64,000 nt of DNA from Rubrivivax sp. Lineage in GTDB: Bacteria > Pseudomonadota > Gammaproteobacteria > Burkholderiales > Burkholderiaceae_C. Positions within the stretch are counted from its first letter, which is position 1. Every line of letters starts with the position of its first letter. The notes under the pieces are model-generated. The model was not told where the DNA came from, did no database searches, and worked only from the letters and a program-made list of their open reading frames with translations. The stretch covers positions 62,001 to 126,000 of the forward strand of contig JADJYX010000001.1 in the NCBI GenBank assembly GCA_016719535.1, in the 5' to 3' direction. Below, piece after piece: positions 15,303 to 23,709 of this stretch. Made by a program: the position numbers and the translations under genes.

Positions 15303-16292
15303 ATGTCCAGCCCCCTGCACCGCCGCCGCTTCGTCACCACCACCGCCGGCCTGGCGGCCGGCCTGCTGGGTCTGCCCTTGCGCGCGCAGACGCCGAAGTT
15401 TCCCAGCCGCCCGATCAAGATCATCGTCGCCTTCCCGCCCGGCGGCCTGACCGACGCCTATGCGCGCATGTATGCCGACCAGCTGACCACGGCGCTGGGC
15501 GGCACGGCCATCGTCGAGAACAAGCCCGGCGCCGGTGCCATCCTGGGCATCGACGCGGTGGCCAAATCGCCGGCCGACGGCCACACGCTGCTGATGACGA
15601 CCTCGGGCACGGTGTGGCAGAACCGCGTGCTGTATTCCAAGCTGCCCTACAACCTCGACAAGGACGTGACGCCGATCGCCGTCTTCCCGTCGGGGCCGCT
15701 GGTCATCGGCGTGCCCGAGAAGGTGCCGGCGCGCACGCTGCAGGAATTCATCGCCTGGGCGCGCCAGAACCCCTGCTCGATGGGCACCTACGCGCCGGGC
15801 TCGGTGCCGCACATGGTGGCCGACCAGCTCAACCGCAGCGAGGGCACCAAGATCCAGGCCGTGCACTACCGCGGCGAGAGCCCGATGTGGGTCGACGTGG
15901 CCTCGGGCAACCTGCAGGTCGCGGTGGGCAGCTTCCAGGCCTTCAACACCGTGTCCACGCGCGGCGTGAAGGCGATCGCGGTGACCGGCAACTACCGCAG
16001 CCCCAGGCTGCCCGACGTGCCCACGGCGCTGGAGCAGGGCGTCACCGGCCGCCTGTTCGGGCTCGAAGGCGGGCTTCCGCTGATGGCCCCGGCGGGCACG
16101 CCGGAGGCGGTGCTGCAGCTGCTGTCGAAGGTGGTGGTCGACGGCGCCAACAGCGAGCGCGCGGCCAGGCTGCGCGAAAGCTTCGCCATCCCCAACAAGC
16201 CGAAGAACCTGAAGGACACGCGCGCCGACTGGGACCGCGACGTGCCGGTGTGGGTGAAGCTGGCGGTGGATCTGGGCATCAAGCTCGACTGA
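15303..16292 (+). CDS. Bug-family tripartite tricarboxylate transporter substrate-binding protein
   Basis: A 329-residue periplasmic binding protein. The signal has twin arginines (RRRFVTTTAGLAAGLLG). The Bug signatures are present: FPSRPIKIIVAFPPGG near the mature N-terminus, VENKPGAGAILGIDAVAKS, and LPDVPTALEQGV. Members bind small carboxylates or aromatics and usually act with TctB and TctA permeases, none of which are nearby; orphan Bug genes are common in Burkholderiales. The ligand cannot be predicted. It is the last gene before a convergent neighbour 25 bases away. Confidence 0.92.
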   Translation: MSSPLHRRRFVTTTAGLAAGLLGLPLRAQTPKFPSRPIKIIVAFPPGGLTDAYARMYADQLTTALGGTAIVENKPGAGAILGIDAVAKSPADGHTLLMTTSGTVWQNRVLYSKLPYNLDKDVTPIAVFPSGPLVIGVPEKVPARTLQEFIAWARQNPCSMGTYAPGSVPHMVADQLNRSEGTKIQAVHYRGESPMWVDVASGNLQVAVGSFQAFNTVSTRGVKAIAVTGNYRSPRLPDVPTALEQGVTGRLFGLEGGLPLMAPAGTPEAVLQLLSKVVVDGANSERAARLRESFAIPNKPKNLKDTRADWDRDVPVWVKLAVDLGIKLD

Positions 16293-16317
16293 ACGGTGGC
16301 GGCACCCGCCGCTGCCG

Positions 16318-17598
16318 TCAGGGCCGCGGCTGGAACAGCGGCGTGGCGTCCAGCCGGCCTTCGATGTCGCTCATCATGCGCTGGTAGGCGGGCGACCCCG
16401 GCAGGCCGTAGCGGCGGCGGAAGTCGGCCTCGTTCATGAACTCGGGCAGGTCCGAGACATCGGGCAGCAGGTCCTCGTCGTGCAGCGCCGCGGCCAGCCG
16501 CGCCTGCAGCTGCATCGGCGCGCCCACCGCCAGCTCGCCCAGCCGCACGCCGGCGCGGTTGGCGGCCACGTCGTTGAAGCTGAAGCCGCTGCCCGTGCGG
16601 GCGTCGGCCAGCTCCTTGTACAGGCCGATCAGGTCGGCCAGCGGCGTTCCGCTCTCGGCGGCCAGCGTGGCCGATACCAGCAGGTGCTGCGGAAAGTCGC
16701 TGCGGCCGGCCAGGGTCAGCCGCACCGGCCGCGCGGCCAGCTCGGCGCGGCGCTCGGGCAGCAGCGTGCCCAGGCCGACGCCGTTGGACACCAGGCCCAG
16801 CACCATCAGCGCGGCGCGGTTTTCCAGCGCCGGGTCCTCGCCGGCGGCGCTGCGCGCCTTCGCCAGCTCGAACATCGGCGGCAGCACCGCCGACAGCGGC
16901 TGCGGGGCGGCACCCGGTGCCGCCGCGGCCAGCGCGGCCAGGTGGGCGGCATAGACGCGCAGCCGCGCGCGCTCGCGCTCGGGCAGCAGGGTGGCGAGCA
17001 CGCGCGCCGGCGCTTCCGGGCCCCAGGCATAGACGATGTCGATGCGCCGCGGCAGCAGCCGCACCTGCTGCACCGCCACCGCGCCCACCGCACGCCAGCC
17101 GCCCAGCCCCTGGTGCTCGATGGCCAGGTCGAGCAGCCACTGCACCAGCGGCAGCGGCAGCGACAGCGGGCCGACCTTCACCGCTTCCAGCTGCGGCAGG
17201 CCGGGCGTCTGGCGCGCCTGCAGCTCGACGTTGACCCAGTTGCCCAGGGGGTTGTCGGGCAGGCGCAGGCTGCCGCGCAGCTGCAGGCGGTCGGCGCCCA
17301 GCGCCAGCGCCCAGCGGCCCGGGCGCACACGCGCCGCGGCGTGGTTGATCAGCAGCTCGGCCTCGTGCTGCGACAGCCGCAGCACGCGCACCACGCCGGG
17401 GATGGCGCGGCGCGGGTCGTGCTGGCGGGCCAGCTGCAGCGCACGCTCGACGTCGCGCATCTCGAGGGCGTCGGTGCGCGGCACGATCGCCTCGCGCGCC
17501 GGCACCAGCGCCAGCAGCCCTGCGGCCGCCAGCAGCAGCGCCAGCGGCAGCAGCAGGGCCAGTGCCAGTGCCAGCAGCAGGCGCCCGCGGCGTTGCAT
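16318..17598 (-). CDS. Membrane-anchored protein of unknown function
   Basis: A 426-residue protein starting MQRRGRLLLALALALLLPL, with one N-terminal transmembrane anchor or uncleaved signal. The rest is predicted periplasmic, with RVLRLSQHEAELLINHAAAR, PLPLVQWLLDLAIEH and a conserved-looking C-terminus FMNEADFRRRYGLPGSPAYQ. I do not recognise the family. The start at 17598 is chosen because upstream frame sequence is Arg/Pro-rich and non-protein-like. Convergent with the Bug gene and divergent from the amidohydrolase. Confidence 0.7.
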   Translation of the reverse strand: MQRRGRLLLALALALLLPLALLLAAAGLLALVPAREAIVPRTDALEMRDVERALQLARQHDPRRAIPGVVRVLRLSQHEAELLINHAAARVRPGRWALALGADRLQLRGSLRLPDNPLGNWVNVELQARQTPGLPQLEAVKVGPLSLPLPLVQWLLDLAIEHQGLGGWRAVGAVAVQQVRLLPRRIDIVYAWGPEAPARVLATLLPERERARLRVYAAHLAALAAAAPGAAPQPLSAVLPPMFELAKARSAAGEDPALENRAALMVLGLVSNGVGLGTLLPERRAELAARPVRLTLAGRSDFPQHLLVSATLAAESGTPLADLIGLYKELADARTGSGFSFNDVAANRAGVRLGELAVGAPMQLQARLAAALHDEDLLPDVSDLPEFMNEADFRRRYGLPGSPAYQRMMSDIEGRLDATPLFQPRP

Positions 17599-17813
17599 CA
17601 CGGCTGCGGGCCGGTGGCGGCCAGGGGTCGGCGGGGTGCGGGCAAGCGGCTCGGCAAGAGATGCGTTGAGCGGCGGAGTTTGGCGGATTTCGCCGGCGTC
17701 GGCCCGGACCGCCGGCTGCCGGCGCGCATCCCCGCAACCCTGCAGCGGCAGGGCGACTGCGCTAGCCTCACACCCCATCGGTGCCGACCAGCAGGCGCCG
17801 CAGGAGCGCTGCC

Positions 17814-18673
17814 ATGCCGTCGATGCTGCCGAAGCCCCCGTCCCGACGCCAGCTGCTGGGCGGTCTGGCCGCGCTGGCCACGGCCCCCCTGCTGCCGTCG
17901 GCACGCGCCGACACCCCCAGGATGCCGCTGTTCGACGCCCATGTGCACTACAGCCACGACGCCTGGGAGACGGTGCCGCCGGCGCAGGCGGTGGCCATCC
18001 TGCGCCAGGCCGGGCTGCAGGGCGTGCTGGTGTCGTCGTCCGACGACGAGGGCACGCAGAAGCTGCGGGCTGCAGCGCCCGACCTCATCGTGCCCGAGCT
18101 GCGCCCCTACCGCCGCCGCGCCGACCTCGCGACCTGGGTGCGCGACGACGGCGTCGTGCGCTACCTGGAGGAACGGCTGGCCCGGTACCGCTACGTCGGC
18201 ATCGGCGAATTCCACCTCTACGGCGCCGACGCCGAGCTGCCGGTGCCGCGCCGCATGGTGGCGCTGGCACGCGAGCGTGGCCTGCTGCTGCATGCCCATT
18301 CCGACGCCGACGCCGTCGACCGCCTGTTTGCGCAATGGCCCGAGGCGCGCGTGCTGTGGGCGCATTCGGGCTTCGAACGGCCCGAGGGCGTGCGCGAGCA
18401 GCTGCGCCGCCACCCGCGCTGTGGTGCGACCTGGCCTTCCGCGGCGACCACGCACGCGACGGCCAGGTCGACCCCGCCTGGCGCGAGGCCTTCGAGGAAT
18501 TTCCGCAGCGCTTCATGGTCGGCACCGATACCTTCACGCCCGAACGCTGGCACTACATCGGCCCGCATGCCGACTGGACGCGCCAGTGGCTGGCCGACCT
18601 GCCGCGCCCGCTGGCCGAGCGCCTGGCCTGGCGCAACGGTGACGCGCTGCTGCGCGGCGCGCCCGCGGCATGA
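17814..18673 (+). pseudogene. Amidohydrolase (TIM-barrel metallohydrolase), frameshifted
   Basis: The 5' part reads MPSMLPKPPSRRQLLGGLAA (a Tat-like signal) and then FDAHVHYSHDAWE with the HxH metal motif, GIGEFHLYG and GLLLHAHSDAD. Around 18416-18424, after QLRRHP, the frame is lost; the next frame continues LWCDLAFRGDHARDG, QRFMVGTDTFTPERW and ends GDALLRGAPAA. One missing base explains both. Every expected amidohydrolase segment is present across the two frames, so this is either a recent mutation or a sequencing error. It is the first gene of an operon with the YtkA-like and cytochrome peroxidase genes; the downstream start overlaps its stop. Confidence 0.85.
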
Positions 18674-19086
18674 CCCGTGCCGCGCGCTGCGCGCTGCTGC
18701 TGGCCCTGGCAGCGCCGCTGGCGGCCGCCGCCGCCGGCTGCGGCGACACGCTCGATGCCCGCCACCGGCTCGAGGCCGCATCGGCGCGGCACCGGGTGGC
18801 CTTCGTGCCGCAGCCGGCGCCGCTGGCCGCGGGGCGGCATTTTTCGCTCGACCTCGTCGTCTGCCCGCAGGGCGATGCGTCGCTGCCGCTGGCGCTGCGC
18901 GTCGATGCCGACATGCCCGCGCACCGCCACGGCATGAACTACCGGCCCACCGTGCGTGCGCTCGGCGACGGCCGCTATCGCGTCGACGGGCTGCTGCTGC
19001 ACATGCCCGGGCGCTGGCGCTTCGTGTTCGACCTCAGCGCCGACGGCCGGCTCGAGCGCCTGACGCGCGAGGTGGACGTGGAGTGA
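18670..19086 (+). CDS. Exported YtkA-like domain protein
   Basis: A 138-residue secreted protein with a signal peptide (CALLLALAAPLAAAAAGC, possibly a lipobox). The mature part is an immunoglobulin-like YtkA/FixH-type domain: LVVCPQGDASLPLALRVDAD, MPAHRHGMNYRP and LLLHMPGRWRFVFDL. His/Met-containing members of this group are often near copper or cytochrome genes. Start ATG 18670 overlaps the amidohydrolase stop by four bases, and its own stop overlaps the peroxidase start. Confidence 0.72.
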   Translation: MTRAARCALLLALAAPLAAAAAGCGDTLDARHRLEAASARHRVAFVPQPAPLAAGRHFSLDLVVCPQGDASLPLALRVDADMPAHRHGMNYRPTVRALGDGRYRVDGLLLHMPGRWRFVFDLSADGRLERLTREVDVE

Positions 19087-20366
19087 CCGGCGTCACCGGC
19101 CACCTGCGGGCCCTGGTGCGGGCCCTGGTGCCGGCCCGGCTGCCGGCCCGGCTGCCGGCGCTGCTGCTGGCCCTGGCGATGGCCGTGCCGGCATGTGTCG
19201 CCGCGGGCGCGCTCACGCCGACCGAACGTGCGCGCATCCTGGCGCATGGCCCCTGGCCGCCGCCGCCTGCGCTCGACCCCGGCAATGCGCTGGCCGGGCG
19301 GGGCGAGGCGGTGGCGCTCGGCCAGCAGCTCTTCTTCGACCCGCGGCTGTCGCCCGACGCCCGCCTGGCCTGCGCCAGCTGCCACCTGCCGGCGCTGGCC
19401 TTCACCGACGGCCGTGCCCGCGCGCATGGCCGCGTCGAGCTGCAGCGCAACGCGCCGTCGCTGTGGAATGCGGTGCATGCACGCTGGTGGAACTGGGACG
19501 GCGCGGCCGACAGCCTGTGGTCGCAGGCCATCGGGCCGCTGAGCGATGCGCGCGAACTGGCCAGCCGCGGCAGCCACCTGCGCGCGCTCGTCGGCGGCGA
19601 CGCCGATCTGGCCTGCCGCTGGCGCCGGGTCTTCGGTGCGCCGCCGCCGGCCGACGACGAGGCCATGCGGGTGGCCACCGCCAAGGCGCTGGCCGCCTTC
19701 GTCGGCAGCCTGGTGTCGGCGCCCACCCCCTTCGACGCCTACCGCGATGCGCTGGCGCGTGGCGACGAGGCGGCAATGGCGCGCTACCCCGACGCGGCGC
19801 GGCGCGGCCTGCAGCTGTTCGTCGGCCGCGGCCGCTGCCACCTCTGCCACGCCGGGCCGGGCTTCAGCAATGGCGAGTTCGGCGACATCGGCGCCGGCTT
19901 CTTCGTGCGCCCGGGCGTGGTCGACAGCGGCCGCCACGGGGGCATCCAGGCGTTGCAGGCGAGCCCGTTCACGCTGCTGTCAGCGCATGCCGATGCGCCC
20001 GGCGAGGCCGCCGTCAAGACCCGCCACGTCTACCCGCAGCACCGCAACTTTGGCGAGTTCAAGGTGCCATCCTTGCGCAACGTCGCGCAAACCGCGCCCT
20101 ATCTGCACGACGGCCGCCTGGCCTCGCTGGCCGACGTGGTGCGGCACTATTCGCAGCTCGACCTCGACCGGCTGCACGCCGACGGCGAACGCATCCTCGA
20201 GCCGCTGGGCCTGAGCGCCGGCGAGCAGCGCGACCTGCTGGCCTTCCTGGACAGCCTGAGCGACCCCGGCGCGCGGCAGTGGCGTCCGCCGCCGCCGGGG
20301 CCCTGCCAGCCCGCGCCCGATGCGGTGAAACCCCTCACGCCGCGGGCCCTTGCCGGGCCCCGGTGA
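19083..20366 (+). CDS. Di-heme cytochrome c peroxidase (CcpA/MauG family)
   Basis: A 427-residue periplasmic protein starting at GTG 19083 (GTGA overlap with the gene before). After a signal (LLLALAMAVPACVAAGA) come two c-type heme sites, CASCH and CHLCH, each in typical surroundings (LGQQLFFDPRLSPDARLACA; GLQLFVGRGRCHLC). The C-terminal FKVPSLRNVAQTAPYLHDGR is the hallmark of the family. These enzymes reduce H2O2 or modify protein residues. Its place after an amidohydrolase and a YtkA-like protein suggests a specific oxidative role rather than general peroxide defence. Confidence 0.9.
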   Translation: MTGVTGHLRALVRALVPARLPARLPALLLALAMAVPACVAAGALTPTERARILAHGPWPPPPALDPGNALAGRGEAVALGQQLFFDPRLSPDARLACASCHLPALAFTDGRARAHGRVELQRNAPSLWNAVHARWWNWDGAADSLWSQAIGPLSDARELASRGSHLRALVGGDADLACRWRRVFGAPPPADDEAMRVATAKALAAFVGSLVSAPTPFDAYRDALARGDEAAMARYPDAARRGLQLFVGRGRCHLCHAGPGFSNGEFGDIGAGFFVRPGVVDSGRHGGIQALQASPFTLLSAHADAPGEAAVKTRHVYPQHRNFGEFKVPSLRNVAQTAPYLHDGRLASLADVVRHYSQLDLDRLHADGERILEPLGLSAGEQRDLLAFLDSLSDPGARQWRPPPPGPCQPAPDAVKPLTPRALAGPR

Positions 20367-20537
20367 TGGCTTGCCAGACCCCGTGCCGGGGTGCACACTG
20401 GGCCCGTCGGTCCTCGCCGATGACCCCGGATCCCGCCTTCGCACCCCTCTGCTACCCGCGCTCCGATCACCGCGTCCTGCGGCCCGACCCTTTCTTCCCA
20501 TGGCGACTTTCCCCACCCCCTCGACTAGGAGGCTTTG

Positions 20538-20879
20538 ATGAACTTGACGATCAGCGGACACCACCTCGAAGTCACGCCCGCCCTGCGCGAGTACGTGCTG
20601 ACCAAGCTGGACCGGGTGATGCGTCACTTCGACCAGGTCGTGGATGTCAACGTGCTGCTATCGGTCGAGAAGAAGAAGGAGAAGGAACGAAGGCATTGCG
20701 CCGAGGTCACCTTGCACGTGAAGGGACGCGACATCTTCGTCGAGCAGGCCAGCGAGGACATGTATGCCGCCATCGACCAGCTGATGGACAAGCTCGACCG
20801 CCAGGTCGTGCGCCACAAGGACCGCCTGCAGGACCACCACCACCAGGCGGTCAAGCGGCTGGACGCCAGCACCGGCTGA
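20538..20879 (+). CDS. hpf: Ribosome hibernation promoting factor (short HPF)
   Basis: A 113-residue HPF/RaiA protein, MNLTISGHHLEVTPALREYV, with the conserved HCAEVTLHVKGRDIFVEQAS and DMYAAIDQLMDKLDRQV. It binds the 30S decoding region and promotes 100S dimers in stationary phase. An ideal AGGAGG ribosome-binding site lies five bases before ATG 20538. It is followed by an intrinsic terminator and ptsN. rpoN, its usual upstream neighbour in Proteobacteria, is absent; a cytochrome peroxidase gene precedes it instead. Confidence 0.95.
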   Translation: MNLTISGHHLEVTPALREYVLTKLDRVMRHFDQVVDVNVLLSVEKKKEKERRHCAEVTLHVKGRDIFVEQASEDMYAAIDQLMDKLDRQVVRHKDRLQDHHHQAVKRLDASTG

Positions 20880-20904
20880 CACCGTCGTCACCTCCTGACA
20901 CCGA

Positions 20905-20925
20905 CGGCCCCCTGGGGCCGTTTTT
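20905..20925 (+). terminator. Intrinsic terminator after hpf
   Basis: CGGCCCC and GGGGCCG form a 7-bp GC stem with a minimal loop, followed by TTTTT. It lies 26 bases after the hpf stop and separates it from ptsN. Confidence 0.85.
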
Positions 20926-21018
20926 GTTGGACCGGGCCTGTTGCTGCAATGCCGCAAAATGCCGGCTTTCCCCGCGAACGGGGTGCAGTTGCTCCCCGCG
21001 CCCGGCAGGGTCGCTTCC

Positions 21019-21024
21019 TATAAT
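21019..21024 (+). promoter_or_regulatory. -10 hexamer TATAAT before ptsN
   Basis: A perfect TATAAT in otherwise GC-rich DNA, 67 bases before the ptsN ATG and downstream of the hpf terminator. No good -35 is visible at 17 bases. It fits an independent ptsN promoter. Confidence 0.45.
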
Positions 21025-21091
21025 TCAACGCTCTGTAACACTCGGGTGCTTGCCTTCGATCCATCGAGCAGCCCACGGGGGACGCATCCAC

Positions 21092-21562
21092 ATGAACCGC
21101 CTCGCCGCCATCCTGCCGAGCACGAACGTGCTGGTGAATGTGGACGCGACCAGCAAGAAGCGCGTGTTCGAGCAGGCCGGCCTGCTGTTCGAGAACCAGC
21201 ATGCGATCGCGCGCGGCACCGTCACCGACAACCTGTTCGCGCGCGAGCGCCTGGGCTCCACCGGCCTGGGGCATGGCGTGGCGATCCCGCATGGCCGCAT
21301 CAAGGGCCTGAAGAATCCGCTGGCCGCGGTGCTGCGGGTGCAGCAGCCGATCCCCTTCGACGCACCCGACGACGAGCCGGTGCTGCTGCTGATCTTCCTG
21401 CTGGTGCCCGAGGCCGCCACGCAGCGCCACCTCGAGATCCTGTCCGAGATCGCCGAGATGCTGTCCGACCGCGAACTGCGCGAGCGCCTCAAGACCGAAC
21501 CCGAGGCCGCCACCGTGCACCAGCTGATCTCCGACTGGGAGCCGCTGAAGTCCGTCGCCTGA
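21092..21562 (+). CDS. ptsN: Nitrogen PTS enzyme IIA (EIIA-Ntr)
   Basis: A 156-residue PTS EIIA type-2 protein, MNRLAAILPSTNVLVNVD. The phosphorylatable His67 is in GHGVAIPHGRIKGL. EIIA-Ntr receives phosphate from NPr and regulates potassium, nitrogen and carbon functions. It lies between hpf and hprK, the common betaproteobacterial order, where HprK would modify an HPr-type protein encoded elsewhere. Start at ATG 21092 by comparison with family length. Confidence 0.95.
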   Translation: MNRLAAILPSTNVLVNVDATSKKRVFEQAGLLFENQHAIARGTVTDNLFARERLGSTGLGHGVAIPHGRIKGLKNPLAAVLRVQQPIPFDAPDDEPVLLLIFLLVPEAATQRHLEILSEIAEMLSDRELRERLKTEPEAATVHQLISDWEPLKSVA

Positions 21563-21620
21563 TGACTCGCGGCCTTGCCACCGAGCAGCCGCGGCGGAAC
21601 CGGCTTTGCCGGGCCGCTCG

Positions 21621-21666
21621 CGGCGCCCCCCTGGGGGGCAGGCGCCGAAGGCGCGTCGGGGAGGGG
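21621..21666 (+). repeat. REP-like palindromic element, copy A
   Basis: Runs GCGCCCCCCTGGGGGGC, GGCGCCGAAGGCGC and CGGGGAGGGG, giving two adjacent inverted repeats. A very similar element lies at 53155-53200 in reverse orientation. Its 3' end (GAGGGG) is the apparent ribosome-binding site of hprK. Confidence 0.7.
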
Positions 21667-21668
21667 CC

Positions 21669-22625
21669 ATGAAGCCGACTTCCATCAGCGCCGAAGCACT
21701 GTTCGAGGCGCACCAGGAGGCGATGCGCTGGGAGTGGATCGCCGGCCATGCCCACCCCGAGCGCCGTTTCGACGAGGCCGCGGTGCGCGACGCGCGCTCG
21801 GCGGCCGACCTCGTCGGCTACCTGAACTACATCCATCCCTACCGGGTGCAGATCGTCGGCCGCCGCGAGGTGGCCTACCTGGCGAGCGTCGATGCCGAGA
21901 CGCAGGAGCGCCGCATCGCGCGCATCGTCACGCTCGAACCACCGGTGCTGATCGTCGCCGACGAGCAGGTGCCGCCCGATCGCCTGGTGGCGATGTGCGA
22001 CCGCGCCGAGATCCCGCTCTTCGTCACCCGCGAGTCGGCCGGCCACGTGATCGACGTCGTGCGCGCCTACCTGGCGCAGCTGTTCGCGGAGCGCACCACG
22101 CGCCACGGCGTCTTCATGGACATCCTGGGCCTGGGCGTGCTGCTCACCGGCGAATCGGGCCTGGGCAAGAGTGAACTCGGGCTCGAGCTCATCAGCCGCG
22201 GCCACGGCCTGGTGGCCGACGATGCGGTCGACCTCTACCGCATCAGCCAGACGGCGCTGGAAGGCCGCTGCCCCGAGCTGCTGCAGAACCTGCTCGAGGT
22301 GCGCGGCATCGGGCTGCTGGACATCAAGGCCATCTTCGGCGAGACCGCGGTGCGCCGCAAGATGCGCCTGAAGCTCATCGTGCACCTGGTGCGCAAGGAG
22401 ACGATGGAGCGCGAATTCGAGCGCCTGCCCTATGAGCCGCTGTACGAGGACATCCTCGGCCTGCCGGTGCGCAAGGTGGTGATCGCGGTCGATGCCGGCC
22501 GCAACCTGGCCGTGCTGGTGGAAGCCGCGGTGCGCAACACCGTGCTGCAGTTGCGCGGCATCGACACCTACCAGGAATTCATCGAGCGCCACCAGCGGGC
22601 GATGGAAAAGGGCGATCCCGACTGA
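21669..22625 (+). CDS. hprK: HPr kinase/phosphorylase
   Basis: A 318-residue protein. The N-terminal Hpr_kinase_N domain is followed by the catalytic P-loop GESGLGKSELGLELISRGH and the second signature EVRGIGLLDIKAIFGE. It phosphorylates and dephosphorylates a serine of HPr in response to ATP, Pi and metabolites. Start ATG 21669 follows GAGGGG contributed by a repeat element. It is the third gene of hpf-ptsN-hprK and converges on fur, whose stop is four bases away. Confidence 0.95.
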   Translation: MKPTSISAEALFEAHQEAMRWEWIAGHAHPERRFDEAAVRDARSAADLVGYLNYIHPYRVQIVGRREVAYLASVDAETQERRIARIVTLEPPVLIVADEQVPPDRLVAMCDRAEIPLFVTRESAGHVIDVVRAYLAQLFAERTTRHGVFMDILGLGVLLTGESGLGKSELGLELISRGHGLVADDAVDLYRISQTALEGRCPELLQNLLEVRGIGLLDIKAIFGETAVRRKMRLKLIVHLVRKETMEREFERLPYEPLYEDILGLPVRKVVIAVDAGRNLAVLVEAAVRNTVLQLRGIDTYQEFIERHQRAMEKGDPD

Positions 22626-22628
22626 GCT

Positions 22629-23057
22629 TCAGCGCCCGCGGTGGGGGCAGTCGGTCTTGGTGCAGCGCGCGTACAGCGCCAGCGAATGGTCCTGCAGGTC
22701 GAAGCCGCGCTCGGCGGCGATGGCGTGCTGGCGCTTCTCGATCTCGGGGTCGAAGAATTCCTCGACGCGGCCGCAGCTCAGGCACACCAGGTGGTCGTGG
22801 TGCTGGCCCTCGTTGAGCTCGAACACCGACTTGCCCGATTCGAAATTGCTGCGCGTCAGCAGCCCGGCCTGCTCGAACTGCATCAGCACGCGGTAGACGG
22901 TGGCCAGGCCGATGTCGGAACCGTCGTGCAGCAGCGCCTTGTAGACATCCTCGGCCGTCATGTGGCGGCGCGTGGTCTGCTGAAAGACCTCGAGGATCTT
23001 GATGCGCGGCAGCGTGGCCTTGAGCCCGCTGCTCTTGAGTTCCTCGGCTTTGGTCAT
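22629..23057 (-). CDS. fur: Ferric uptake regulator Fur
   Basis: A 142-residue Fur protein. The winged helix is at residues 1-80 (KATLPRIKILEVFQQ, GLATVYRVLMQFEQAGLL). Metal sites follow: FELNEGQHHDHLVCLSCGRV, with the HHDH cluster and the CxxC pair, and later CTKTDCPH. It represses iron-uptake genes with Fe(II). It is divergent from bamE with a 97-base spacer, the conserved betaproteobacterial fur/bamE arrangement. Confidence 0.96.
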   Translation of the reverse strand: MTKAEELKSSGLKATLPRIKILEVFQQTTRRHMTAEDVYKALLHDGSDIGLATVYRVLMQFEQAGLLTRSNFESGKSVFELNEGQHHDHLVCLSCGRVEEFFDPEIEKRQHAIAAERGFDLQDHSLALYARCTKTDCPHRGR

Positions 23058-23094
23058 GTGGGGTCCCCGCGCTCGGCCGCGCCTGACGCGCCGC

Positions 23095-23100
23095 TAGAAT
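23095..23100 (+). promoter_or_regulatory. -10-like TAGAAT in the fur/bamE intergenic region
   Basis: TAGAAT within CTAGAATCC, 54 bases upstream of the preferred bamE start and only six bases before an in-frame ATG at 23107. The same CTAGAATCC occurs before leuS and maeB. No clear -35. Confidence 0.35.
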
Positions 23101-23154
23101 CCATCGATGATAGCCAGCGACCGCCGATGCCGCGGCGCGAACGGCCCCAAGCCC

Positions 23155-23709
23155 ATGAGCCGATCCCCCTTTGGCCGATCCCCCTTTGCCGCGTTGCTGC
23201 TGAGCGCCACCGCCGCGTCCGTGTTGCTGCTCGGCGGCTGCGCCTCGTCGCGGCCGTCCGAGGAAGGCTTCCTCGCCAGGATCACGCCTTACCGCATCGA
23301 GATCGTGCAGGGCAACGTGGTCACCAGCGAGCAGGTCGCGCGCGTGCGCCCCGGCCTGTCGCGGGCGCAGGTGCGCGACATCCTCGGCACGCCGCTGCTC
23401 GCCGACCCCTTCCACGCCAACCGCTGGGACTACATCTTCACCATCCGCCGCGACGGCCTGCCCAACCAGCGCCGCAGCGTCATCGTCTGGTTCGAAGGCG
23501 ACGCGCTGAAGACCATCGAGGCGCCCGACCTGCCGTCGGAGCGCGAATTCGTGCAGGGCATCAGCCTGTCGCGCAAGCAGCCGCAGCCGCGCCCGCTCGA
23601 GCTGACCGAGGCCCAGGTCAAGGCCTTGCCGGCACCGCCGCGGCGCGACGAGGCGGCCGCCGCCGAGCCCGCCGCGCCTGCGCGCAGCTACCCGCCGGTG
23701 GGCGATTGA
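23155..23709 (+). CDS. bamE: Outer membrane assembly lipoprotein BamE
   Basis: A 184-residue lipoprotein: MSRSPFGRSPFAALLLS, lipobox LLGGC, then the SmpA/OmlA domain with PYRIEIVQGNVVTSEQVARV and VRDILGTPLLADPFH. BamE stabilises the BAM beta-barrel insertion complex. The start at 23155 gives a normal lipoprotein signal; an upstream in-frame ATG at 23107 would add 16 residues and would be leaderless. The RSPF repeat comes from a short direct DNA repeat. The stop overlaps dapB by one base. The C-terminal 40 residues are a Pro/Ala-rich tail. Confidence 0.93.
   Translation: MSRSPFGRSPFAALLLSATAASVLLLGGCASSRPSEEGFLARITPYRIEIVQGNVVTSEQVARVRPGLSRAQVRDILGTPLLADPFHANRWDYIFTIRRDGLPNQRRSVIVWFEGDALKTIEAPDLPSEREFVQGISLSRKQPQPRPLELTEAQVKALPAPPRRDEAAAAEPAAPARSYPPVGD

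Noticed and set aside
13983..15866. A 627-residue minus-strand frame across the sigma, anti-sigma and Bug genes
   Set aside because: Antisense to three recognisable genes; no domains.
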